From the NCBI GenBank assembly GCA_023138875.1, contig JAGLOO010000004.1, positions 89,205 to 153,204 on the forward strand: DNA of 64,000 nt, read 5' to 3'. The notes beneath the pieces were generated by a model that was not told the origin of the DNA, ran no database searches, and was given only the letters and a program-made list of their open reading frames with translations. Below, in pieces: positions 38,474 to 46,053 of the stretch. Source of the DNA: Bacteroidales bacterium. Lineage in GTDB: Bacteria; Bacteroidota; Bacteroidia; Bacteroidales; GCA-2748055. The translations under genes were made by a program, and so were the position numbers. Numbering within the stretch: position 1 is the first letter of the stretch; the number at the start of each line of letters is the position of its first letter.

Positions 38474-39064
38474 CTAGAATCCAGGACCTGTCGGAATCAG
38501 TTCCAGTTCTACCTCCACCCTGTAATAATCGGGTGGCTCCCCGAGCAATGTTCCATTTCCACCGGCTGCCACCGGTTTACCGCATTCATAAGATATGCCC
38601 AGCTGGTGGGTGTCCCAGACCAGGTCTGTAAATGCAGGATTTGGATCTGTGTAGGAACAGATGGTTGTCCATCCGGAAGACAGGTCCTGATATCCGGAAG
38701 TCGTAAATCCGATCCCAAACCCCAGGTAGTTCTCAGCTTTGATCCTGATGACATCAAGATCGATGCTATTTGCATCTCCAAGGATCTCCGTGGCTCCGTT
38801 AAAAGCCCTTATATTCAGATCAAATCCTGTCAGATCGTGACCCACCTGGTTGGAATCAGCCAGCGTTACTCCGACAATGGTCCCTTCCAGGATCTCCAGA
38901 CCCTGAGTATATCGATTGATCGAATTAAAATTTAGCGGAATGTTTCCCCCGTAGATGAGAACAAGGCGGGCATAATTCCATTCCTGGGCAAAAGTCATTC
39001 CAGCAGCTGTTATCATCAGCAACGCAATGAGCACAGTCCTGGAAATGATTCTTGGAATGGACAC
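38474..39064 (-). CDS. Secreted subunit-like protein B of the usher-like locus
   Basis: 196 residues. GTG start (39064), then a signal peptide (IISRTVLIALLMITAAGMTFA) with cleavage before QEW. A beta-rich domain shares a pattern with the upstream gene product: GGNIPLNFNSINRYTQGLE here versus GGNIEFVFNSIDDYRDGLS there, a Cys in the penultimate strand (SYECG / VWRCG) and a final beta strand (VEVELEL / NVLLEL). The two are paralogues. No homologue of known function is recognised; small secreted subunit of a surface structure is inferred from context. Confidence 0.7.
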   Translation of the reverse strand: MSIPRIISRTVLIALLMITAAGMTFAQEWNYARLVLIYGGNIPLNFNSINRYTQGLEILEGTIVGVTLADSNQVGHDLTGFDLNIRAFNGATEILGDANSIDLDVIRIKAENYLGFGIGFTTSGYQDLSSGWTTICSYTDPNPAFTDLVWDTHQLGISYECGKPVAAGGNGTLLGEPPDYYRVEVELELIPTGPGF

Positions 39065-39091
39065 AATATGTGATTAATAAGATAAATAAGT

Positions 39092-39126
39092 ATAGAAATA
39101 GTCAACCAAAAGTTGACTATTTCTAT
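39092..39126 (-). promoter_or_regulatory. Strong intercistronic hairpin between the two subunit genes
   Basis: Perfect 15-bp inverted repeat (ATAGAAATAGTCAAC and its complement) with a 5-base loop in the 81-base gap between the subunit genes. It is not followed by a long U-run in the minus transcript (next ACTTATTTATC), so partial termination or mRNA stabilisation fits better than complete termination. Confidence 0.75.
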
Positions 39127-39145
39127 CAATGAAACATAAAAAATT

Positions 39146-39853
39146 CTAATTGTCCACAGCCAACTCCAAAAGAACGTTGGTCACGTACCTGTCAGGAGTG
39201 GGACTGGGTTGCTGGTTGAGCAGGCTCTGAGCAGCCATCGTCACAGGAGCTGTACCGATCTCAACTGTACCGCATCTCCAAACCAGTGAGAATGAGTTTT
39301 CAAGAGCATCACCGGCATTGGATACCGTAGCAGAGTTATTGTCCTCAATAAGAAGAGCAGGATAGTCTTCCAGACCGGCAACCTCATTGGCATTGTCGGT
39401 AGGTGCACTGTAAAGGCTTGAAGCAGCTGTGGTACCCTGAGCACCGCCGGCAATTTCAAAAGCATGGGTGCCATTGTTCACAAGCGTGTAACCCACATTG
39501 GTCAGGTCCAGCGTGTTGGCCGGATTGTCTGTTCCAATAAAAGTAGCTTCTTCTGATCCGTAAGTGAGGCTCCAGCGTGTGGATGAAGCAACGGTAAAAT
39601 CAGTCTGATAAAAAGCATCAGAAGTAGCCGGGTTGGCGGATCCTGAAGTACCTGCATCACCGGACAAACCATCACGGTAATCATCAATTGAGTTAAATAC
39701 GAACTCAATATTACCACCGTTGGTAATAGTCATACGCAAGACCTGATTGAGATTGACAGCTACAGGGATTACCTGCCTGTCTTTAACAGCCTGTGAAAAA
39801 CCAACAATTCCAATTGTTAGCAATCCCATAATCATCATTGCTTTTTTCTTCAT
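39146..39853 (-). CDS. Secreted subunit-like protein A of the usher-like locus
   Basis: 235 residues from ATG 39853, which starts the signal peptide (MKKKAMMIMGLLTIGIVGFS, then QAV). The upstream frame is open but lacks a start with support. Low in Lys and rich in Thr/Ser/Asn/Ala, as typical of exported beta-sandwich subunits; it contains SSTRWSLTYG (a W-x-L element), FSLVWRCG and a final alternating strand (YVTNVLLELAVDN). It is paralogous to the 38474-39064 product. First gene of its transcript, then the strong hairpin, so it may be the most abundant product. Confidence 0.72.
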   Translation of the reverse strand: MKKKAMMIMGLLTIGIVGFSQAVKDRQVIPVAVNLNQVLRMTITNGGNIEFVFNSIDDYRDGLSGDAGTSGSANPATSDAFYQTDFTVASSTRWSLTYGSEEATFIGTDNPANTLDLTNVGYTLVNNGTHAFEIAGGAQGTTAASSLYSAPTDNANEVAGLEDYPALLIEDNNSATVSNAGDALENSFSLVWRCGTVEIGTAPVTMAAQSLLNQQPSPTPDRYVTNVLLELAVDN

Positions 39854-39969
39854 AACTTGAATTTTAATTTTAAAAAAAAGGTTGATATAAAATTGTAATT
39901 TTATCATGGCAAGTATACTACGGTCCAAAAGCAAATTTAGAACAAATAAAAAAAACCATTTTGACCAAA

Positions 39970-40785
39970 ATGCAAATTTTATTAACAAAAGTAAGGCTTT
40001 ACCTGATTAACGTGTTATTAGCATTTTCAGCATGCGCCTTTGGCCAGGATTTTGAAGTAGCCCCGGTGCTTGTTTCATTTAACGCCAACCCCGGTGAAAA
40101 CCAGAAACAAACCCTGACTGTCCGCAACCACGGTAATGAGCGGCAAAAATTTGGATTTAGCCTGGCTGATTACACCGTCTCTGAAGACGGTACCAAAACT
40201 GCACTTGAGGCAGGCTCCACAGAACGATCACTGGCAGACTGGCTCAATATCAATCCATCATTCGTAGAGCTTAATCCAAATGAATTTACCGAAGTAGAAT
40301 TGATCATGACGGTTCCCCGAACCGGATTCAATACAAAATGGGGCATGGTCCACGTAGGAGTGGCCAAGGAACAAACTGCCGCTGATGCAGATAAGCAACT
40401 TACCACAGGTGTGGTCATTATTCCGCGCATCGTGGTCCTGGTTAAGCAGAGTCCGAGATCAAATATGAACTACAAGGGAACCGTTCTAGACCTGAAAGAA
40501 GTGGAAGGAGCAGACCGGAATTTCAGGAGTTTCGAGGCCACGCTCAGCAATCTTGGCGATAAGGTACTGGATGCCAAGGTATTTTTGGCATTGGCCAATC
40601 TTGAGACAGCTGAAGAGAAACAATTCAAGCCCACTACCGTTTCTGTTTATCCAGGTCAGCTAAGGAAAGTAGTACTGACACTTCCAGAGGATCCTCAGCC
40701 GGGGCAATACGCCCTTGCATTTCTGATGGATTACGGGCACAGGGCACCCATTGAAGGGGTACAGATCTTATTGAATGTGGAATGA
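39970..40785 (+). CDS. PapD/DUF916-like periplasmic two-Ig-domain protein (putative chaperone)
   Basis: 271 residues from ATG 39970; TTG at 39961 also opens the frame. Signal peptide ends ACAFGQ. Two Ig-like domains: FEVAPVLVSFNANPGENQKQ (strand plus extended hydrophobic N-terminus), FVELNPNEFTEVELIMTVPR (the P-x-x-x-x-L-x-P pattern of PapD-type chaperones and DUF916 proteins), and a second domain ending PGQLRKVVLTLPEDPQPGQYAL. Divergent from the subunit and usher-like genes, thus probably their periplasmic partner. Distinction between a chaperone and a cell-wall-linked DUF916-type protein is open. Confidence 0.7.
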   Translation: MQILLTKVRLYLINVLLAFSACAFGQDFEVAPVLVSFNANPGENQKQTLTVRNHGNERQKFGFSLADYTVSEDGTKTALEAGSTERSLADWLNINPSFVELNPNEFTEVELIMTVPRTGFNTKWGMVHVGVAKEQTAADADKQLTTGVVIIPRIVVLVKQSPRSNMNYKGTVLDLKEVEGADRNFRSFEATLSNLGDKVLDAKVFLALANLETAEEKQFKPTTVSVYPGQLRKVVLTLPEDPQPGQYALAFLMDYGHRAPIEGVQILLNVE

Positions 40786-41975
40786 GGGCCCGGTCTCTGA
40801 TATTCTATGTTCTAGTCCTGTTGTGGTCGGATCTGTTTTCCCAGGAATCATATACTTCCCACTGGAATGATAACCATTTACAGGTCAGGGAGAAATTCTA
40901 TTTCAGGATCGAAGAAAACGATACGGTCAGGGACGGGCCATACAAGATCTATTATGAGGATGGAACACTCTGGCAGGAAGGCGATTATAAAGACGGGCAT
41001 ATGGCCGGAACATGGTGCGACTATTATGAAAACGGAACCAAACGACAACAGCTGCCATACGAAAAAGGTTTTCTCAATGGACAATTGCTGTACTATTATC
41101 CCGATGGAAGTCTATACCAGGAGGCGCAATACCTGAACGACCTGCTCAATGGCTCTACTGTGATATACCATCCTAACGGACAATTGAACGAGAAGGCCGA
41201 TTACAAAAACGGGATGCATCATGGCGCAGTTGAGTCCTGGTTTGAGAATGGAAAGAAACGATTTACCAGGCACTATCTTTTTGACCGCGAACATGGGATG
41301 CAAGAGATCTACTATGAAAATGGGAAGATCAGGGAACGATCCGGGAAAATAGAAGGAAAATATCATGGGCAGTTTTCAGGATATTATAAAGAGTACGAAG
41401 ATGGTGCGGTGCAGAAGATATGTCTTTATGACCATGGGGCATTGCATGGTCCTTACAGTGGTTTCTACCCTTCAGGCAATCCCATGGTAAAATGCACCTA
41501 TGAGGCGGATCTTCCCGAGGGAGAATGGATCAAATACTTCGATCAAATGTCCGTCGATTCGGTTCCGGTGATCATGGAAACAGGAATTTATAAGGGGGGG
41601 CAACAGCAGGGAGTGTGGAACTCATACTACCCCTCAGGGGAATTATATACTGAGGGCAGATACAAAGACAAGAAATTTGACGGGGAATGGATTGTGTACC
41701 ACCTCAACGGGCAATTCAAACAAAAAGGGACCTATGTAAATGGTCTTGCCAGTGGTGAATTCATCATGTTTTATCTGTCAGGAAAGATCAAGAACAGGGG
41801 TAGCTACCGCGATGACATTAAAACAGGAACATGGACCACCTACTATAAATCGGGTGGTGTCATGACGATCATTCCCTTTAATAACGGGAAACGACATGGT
41901 GGAGCCATGGCATTTGATGAAAAAGGAATTCTTGTTGAAATCTTAAACTATGTTCATGGGAAAGAAGTTCATTAG
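40782..41975 (+). CDS. Secreted MORN-variant (YwqK-like) repeat protein
   Basis: 397 residues. Signal peptide (LIFYVLVLLWSDLFSQ) followed by some fourteen degenerate repeats of about 23 residues with the pattern Y-x-x-G-x-L-x-x-x-x-x-Y-K-x-G (for example YEDGTLWQEGDYKDGHMAG, YHLNGQFKQKGTYVNGL), the MORN_2/YwqK type. It overlaps the previous gene by four bases (ATGA) and the next one by 26. A peripheral role in the same envelope locus is inferred from this coupling. Confidence 0.85.
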   Translation: MRARSLIFYVLVLLWSDLFSQESYTSHWNDNHLQVREKFYFRIEENDTVRDGPYKIYYEDGTLWQEGDYKDGHMAGTWCDYYENGTKRQQLPYEKGFLNGQLLYYYPDGSLYQEAQYLNDLLNGSTVIYHPNGQLNEKADYKNGMHHGAVESWFENGKKRFTRHYLFDREHGMQEIYYENGKIRERSGKIEGKYHGQFSGYYKEYEDGAVQKICLYDHGALHGPYSGFYPSGNPMVKCTYEADLPEGEWIKYFDQMSVDSVPVIMETGIYKGGQQQGVWNSYYPSGELYTEGRYKDKKFDGEWIVYHLNGQFKQKGTYVNGLASGEFIMFYLSGKIKNRGSYRDDIKTGTWTTYYKSGGVMTIIPFNNGKRHGGAMAFDEKGILVEILNYVHGKEVH

Positions 41976-42363
41976 GTTTGTTGCACTCCTTGGGATGGTT
42001 GCTTTGTTGGTGGTTTCCTGCGAAAGGAGTAACGAACCCGTTACATACACAAGCATTACCGGCGTTTACACTTGCCAGGAAACCTCGCCGCATGCTGGGG
42101 TCAGGAGGTATTTTGTTGAAATAGACAGTGTGAGAGATAAGGAGAACCTATTTATCATCAGCAATTTTCATAATAAAGGAGAGAATGAATTCCTGTATGC
42201 AGAACTGAAACAGGATACCCTCTGGTTTCTCAATCAGGCCATCTCCGATATAAGTGTTAATGGCAAAGGACCAATTGGCTCGGAATTCAGGTCCATTGAT
42301 CTCTATTACGAAACCGATGACGGGATCACCCTGCTGGACTATTATGCCAGTTACACACGTTAA
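41950..42363 (+). CDS. Small lipoprotein, function unknown
   Basis: 137 residues (135 from the second ATG at 41956). Lipobox LLVVSC makes it a lipoprotein, then a compact beta-rich domain (ITGVYTCQETSP, FIISNFHNKGENEFLYAEL). It lies in an overlapping three-gene run with the PapD-like and MORN-variant genes. No known family is recognised. Confidence 0.75.
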   Translation: MFMGKKFIRFVALLGMVALLVVSCERSNEPVTYTSITGVYTCQETSPHAGVRRYFVEIDSVRDKENLFIISNFHNKGENEFLYAELKQDTLWFLNQAISDISVNGKGPIGSEFRSIDLYYETDDGITLLDYYASYTR

Positions 42364-42857
42364 ATCTCCTCGCTCTTTTCGGCAGGATACTTTTCAAATA
42401 TTTCTGCGGCCACTTCGGAGAGCCTGACAGCCCTTTCGCTCGGATCATAGACCAGTTCTCCCACGGCTGCACAGTGCCATACATGTTTCCTGGTTTGGTT
42501 GTCATAAAGGTCCACAACGATGGCACGCTTCATGTGACTATACGATCCGGGAGGATAGTAATAATGGTCCCTTGCCTCGCGATGATATACGGTTATTTGT
42601 ACTGAAACATCACCATTCTCCTCAACAAATTTCAGTCCTCTCTGCTCCAGTTCCCTGGCAAACGCTACACGGATTCGTTCCAGTTCCATTCCGGTAATGG
42701 TCTTTTTATTACCATCCGTAAAATCCAGAAAACTGTAGGTGGCATACTGCTCAAACCTGCCTGAATCATCAATATCTGAAAACACCCTCACAGAGGGACC
42801 GCACCCTGATAGGATGAGCAGAGAACCGATTAGAAATAGAATGAATATTTTTTTCAT
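42360..42857 (-). CDS. DUF4136-type lipoprotein
   Basis: 165 residues from ATG 42857, which starts the lipoprotein signal (KIFILFLIGSLLILSGC). Frame extends upstream but without support. The body fits DUF4136: VRVFSDIDDSGRFEQYATYSFLD, then a central helix with ELEQRGL and a strand pair VQITVYHREARDH ending in WHCAAVG. Function of the family is unknown. Its stop overlaps the end of the preceding convergent gene. Confidence 0.8.
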   Translation of the reverse strand: MKKIFILFLIGSLLILSGCGPSVRVFSDIDDSGRFEQYATYSFLDFTDGNKKTITGMELERIRVAFARELEQRGLKFVEENGDVSVQITVYHREARDHYYYPPGSYSHMKRAIVVDLYDNQTRKHVWHCAAVGELVYDPSERAVRLSEVAAEIFEKYPAEKSEEI

Positions 42858-42945
42858 GATCCTGAATCTAGTTATATATTTTATGGGAAACACAAATATT
42901 GTGCCACATACTGGCAATCCGGAATCCCGGATACAGTGAACCTCT

Positions 42946-42953
42946 TAAATTTG
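42946..42953 (+). promoter_or_regulatory. -7 element (TAAATTTG)
   Basis: Exact TAnnTTTG match in the 262-base gap before the 43120 gene; no -33 TTTG at proper spacing. The rest of the gap holds no recognisable RNA gene. Confidence 0.3.
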
Positions 42954-43119
42954 TTCTCGCGTACGGAATGGCCATCAAGCCTGCATTGTTGAAACATGCC
43001 ATTTTTAATTGGTTTGCGGAAAAAACTGCGTTCAAGGTAGGGTATTCCGGGTTTTATGCATCCTGTTAGTAAGGAGACTCGAAACAAGTATGATAAAAAC
43101 AACTAAAAACCAAATTGAG

Positions 43120-44412
43120 ATGAAAACTTCATTCACGAACAAAGGATTCTGGTTGATGATAACAGCAGTTTTTATAAGTGCATCAGCCTATGCATTTCCA
43201 AAGGGAGACGAAGAAATAGCCGACACAATCAACTTTACGGCCTATTACGGGAAGGTCATCACCTCACAGAACGGACGAACCCTTCCATTTGCAACCGTTG
43301 AAGCCATGGGCAGTAACATAGCCACTGTAACCAACATTGATGGCGAGTTTACCATTAAGATTGCAATGGATTCCGATGTATCCGATCTAAAGGTCTCTTA
43401 TATCGGTTTCAGTAACAAGACCATCCCACTGATTCAGTTCAAAGCAAGCAGGTTGCTTACCATTAGACTTGAGCCCAACTCTGTACAACTAAAGGAGATC
43501 ACCATCCGACCGCAGGATGCGCTGGAATTGATCATTGATGTACTGGGTAATGTAAGGGACAATTACAGTACTGATCCGATGATGATGCGTGGTTTTTATC
43601 GTGAGACTATACAACGGGGACGCAATTATGTCTCGATTTCCGAGGCAATAATAGATATTTTCAAAGGGGCATACTCCAACGATTTCCAGATCGACCAGGT
43701 AAAGCTTTTCAAAGGCAGAAAAAGTGCAGATGTGGAAAAGATGGACACTGTGTTGTTCAAATTGCAGGGTGGTCCGAAAACAGCCTTACTTCTCGATGTT
43801 GTAAAAAATCCATACATCCTCCTGTCGTCCGAGTATTACGATATCTATAATTTTCACCTGAGTGATGTGATCTCTATCGATGACAAACTGCACTACGTGG
43901 TCACATTCAACCAGAAATCTTACGTGGATGACCCTTATTATAAAGGGAAACTATATATTGACATGGACAAACTTGCCATCACTGAAGTTGAATTTGAGCT
44001 CAATACAGAGAACAAGGAGGAAGCCGCCAGGCTATTTATCCAGAGAAAACCCATAGGGATGACCATCATTCCTGAAAAAGCAGTCTACCGGGCTAAATAT
44101 ACCATTGAAGAAGACCACTGGTACTTCAGCTATGCCCGTGCAGAGGTGAAGTTCAAGGTGAACTGGAAGAAGAAACTGTTCAATACCACCTATTCTACCA
44201 TGTCTGAAATAGCCATTACCGATAGAACCTTTGAGGGAATTGAGAAGTTTGCCGCAAGGGATCGCTTCAAGAGCAATGATGTGATGAACGACAAGGTCTT
44301 TATTTTCTTCGACCAGAATTTCTGGGGGAGGTACAACGTAATTGAACCGGACCAGTCCATCGAAAGTGCCATTAACAGGTTGAACCGGAAATACCTGAAA
44401 CGAAACAGTTAA
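43120..44412 (+). CDS. Carboxypeptidase-regulatory-like domain protein (paralogue 1)
   Basis: 430 residues from ATG 43120; ATG 43090 is also possible. Signal peptide (FWLMITAVFISASAYA), then a CarboxypepD_reg-like beta-sandwich (GKVITSQNGRTLPFATVEAMG, IDGEFTIKI). The C-terminal 280 residues form a domain shared with the 46054-47607 product (MMRGFYRETIQRGRNYVSISEAI versus MTAFYRESVKRNDHCMMYSEAV). Neither has TonB-box, plug or barrel. Probably an envelope protein; function unknown. It directly precedes the sigma/FecR pair. Confidence 0.85.
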   Translation: MKTSFTNKGFWLMITAVFISASAYAFPKGDEEIADTINFTAYYGKVITSQNGRTLPFATVEAMGSNIATVTNIDGEFTIKIAMDSDVSDLKVSYIGFSNKTIPLIQFKASRLLTIRLEPNSVQLKEITIRPQDALELIIDVLGNVRDNYSTDPMMMRGFYRETIQRGRNYVSISEAIIDIFKGAYSNDFQIDQVKLFKGRKSADVEKMDTVLFKLQGGPKTALLLDVVKNPYILLSSEYYDIYNFHLSDVISIDDKLHYVVTFNQKSYVDDPYYKGKLYIDMDKLAITEVEFELNTENKEEAARLFIQRKPIGMTIIPEKAVYRAKYTIEEDHWYFSYARAEVKFKVNWKKKLFNTTYSTMSEIAITDRTFEGIEKFAARDRFKSNDVMNDKVFIFFDQNFWGRYNVIEPDQSIESAINRLNRKYLKRNS

Positions 44413-44437
44413 GATTGCAGTAGTACCGATATAGTAT

Positions 44438-44504
44438 AAAGCGCTGTCGTGAAGAATTGTGTAACTTTACCATCCCTGTACAAGCCGCACAAAGACAGCG
44501 CTTT
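44438..44504. repeat. Long-spaced perfect inverted repeat before the ECF sigma gene
   Basis: 11-bp arms AAAGCGCTGTC (44438-44448) and GACAGCGCTTT (44494-44504), perfect complements, with a 45-base centre containing a second short pair (TTGTG / CACAA). It ends 12 bases before the sigma ATG. A structured 5' leader or a protein-binding palindrome are both possible. Confidence 0.8.
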
Positions 44505-44516
44505 CTAAACATTATT

Positions 44517-45065
44517 ATGACTCTGAAGGAACAACAGTTGCTTAGAAAGATCCGAAAGGGAGATATTAATTCCTTTGAAAAGCTCTTTCACCATTTCTAT
44601 CCCAGGCTTTGCAGTTATGCTGAAAACCTGGTGAAAAAAGAGGAAATCGCAGAGGAGGTTGTTCAGGATATATTCTATAATATTTGGAAGAACAGGGAAT
44701 CATTGAGGATCAGCCGAAGCTTGCAAAGTTACCTTTACCGCTCGGTATACAACAATTCAATGATGTACCTGAGAAAGACGCGCCGGGAATATTTCATAGA
44801 TGACAGGGTATCTCTGGAACATGAAGGCGACTCTCCTGATCCGGTCCAGTTGATGCAGTATCATGAAGTATCGGAACTGGTTTCAAGGACCATTGATGAT
44901 CTGCCTGAACGGACGAAAGAGATCTTTCAGTTGAACAGGCAGGAGGGATTGAAATACAAAGAAATTGCTGACAGGCTTTCCATCTCGGTAAAAACAGTGG
45001 AAGCGAATATGGGAAAAGCACTGAAAGCATTGCGAAACAGTTTGGAAAAATATGAGCAAGAATAG
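44517..45065 (+). CDS. ECF-type sigma-70 factor (Bacteroidota FecI-like)
   Basis: 182 residues from ATG 44517. Region 2 (FEKLFHHFYPRLCSYAENLV, VVQDIFYNIW) and region 4 (LPERTKEIFQLNR, YKEIADRLSISVKTVEANMG). The pattern fits the expanded Bacteroidota 'family 1' ECF factors. It overlaps the FecR gene start by 14 bases, the usual sigma/anti-sigma coupling. Confidence 0.93.
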   Translation: MTLKEQQLLRKIRKGDINSFEKLFHHFYPRLCSYAENLVKKEEIAEEVVQDIFYNIWKNRESLRISRSLQSYLYRSVYNNSMMYLRKTRREYFIDDRVSLEHEGDSPDPVQLMQYHEVSELVSRTIDDLPERTKEIFQLNRQEGLKYKEIADRLSISVKTVEANMGKALKALRNSLEKYEQE

Positions 45066-46044
45066 AAATATCAATATGGCTCGGTACCTGGCCGGTGAAA
45101 TGAGCATGAAAGAAGAGATTGCTTTCCGAAGTGAAATGGAAAGCAGCCAGACGCAACAATCAGAATTGAATAAAATGGAAAAGACCTGGAAATATTTTAA
45201 CAACAATCCTTCGGAAGGGAACGGAGATTCCAAAAAAGCATGGAATCAGCTACATAAAAGGATTGAGGAGGATGGACTGCTGGCGGATCTCCCAGCAGGA
45301 CCAGAAAGAAGAAGCCTGCTTCCCACACTCAGAGTGGCCGCTTCTATCACGCTTATCCTGGCCATTGGGATCCCTGCGTTATACTTTGGTATCATCCGTA
45401 ACAGCAAGAGTGAACCTGTCCAGAGTCACTATGCTGAAAAAGGGGTCAGTACAGTGGACCTTCCCGATGGCAGCCGGGTCTTCCTGAATAAAGGTGCAGA
45501 GATCACCTATCCTGCAGATTTTTACCAGGAAAGGTCCGTGAAACTCAGGGGTGAGGCCTTTTTCGAGGTGATGTCAGATCCCGTCAATCCATTTACTGTA
45601 CGCTCGGGTAAAGTGGTGGTTTCTGTATTAGGAACTTCATTCAATGTGAAAGAGTATAACAACTCTCCTGATGTGGAAGTTTATGTAGCACGTGGAAAAG
45701 TCAGGGTGGCCATAGAGAATTCCCGGCAATTCATCACCCTCGAACCGGGAGAAATGGGGCAAGCCGAAAGCTCAAACCTCACCAGGTCGGTGCAGACAGA
45801 TCCAAATTATATTTCATGGAAGACAAAAGTTTTTAAATTTGTAGATAAGGAACTTATGGAAGTTCTCCTGGAGCTGGAAGAATCATACCATGTGGAGATT
45901 CACACCGGAGAGGTTGAATTGAAGGATATGAGGATTACCACCTCCTACAGGGAACAATCCATTGACGCCATCCTGGAAACCATTGGAGCAGCATTTGAAC
46001 TGACTGTCAGCAACAGGGAGGATGGCTATCACCTGACCAAATAA
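45052..46044 (+). CDS. FecR-family anti-sigma factor
   Basis: 330 residues. Short cytoplasmic N-terminus (LAGEMSMKEEIAFRSEM) for sigma binding, one membrane helix around residues 95-118 (AASITLILAIGIPALYFG), then a periplasmic FecR domain (DGSRVFLNKGAEITYPADF, VRGEAFFEV-like LRGEAFFEV, LGTSFNVKEY) and the C-terminal STN-like DUF4974 segment (LELEESYHVEIHTGE). It passes an envelope signal to the sigma factor. Upstream partner overlaps, downstream STN protein follows after 9 bases. Confidence 0.93.
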   Translation: MSKNRNINMARYLAGEMSMKEEIAFRSEMESSQTQQSELNKMEKTWKYFNNNPSEGNGDSKKAWNQLHKRIEEDGLLADLPAGPERRSLLPTLRVAASITLILAIGIPALYFGIIRNSKSEPVQSHYAEKGVSTVDLPDGSRVFLNKGAEITYPADFYQERSVKLRGEAFFEVMSDPVNPFTVRSGKVVVSVLGTSFNVKEYNNSPDVEVYVARGKVRVAIENSRQFITLEPGEMGQAESSNLTRSVQTDPNYISWKTKVFKFVDKELMEVLLELEESYHVEIHTGEVELKDMRITTSYREQSIDAILETIGAAFELTVSNREDGYHLTK

Positions 46045-46053
46045 TAGGATCAT

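Noticed and set aside
42858..43119. Possible RNA gene in the gap before the 43120 gene
   Set aside because: No cloverleaf, riboswitch-like core or strong hairpin could be drawn; only a single -7-like box is seen.
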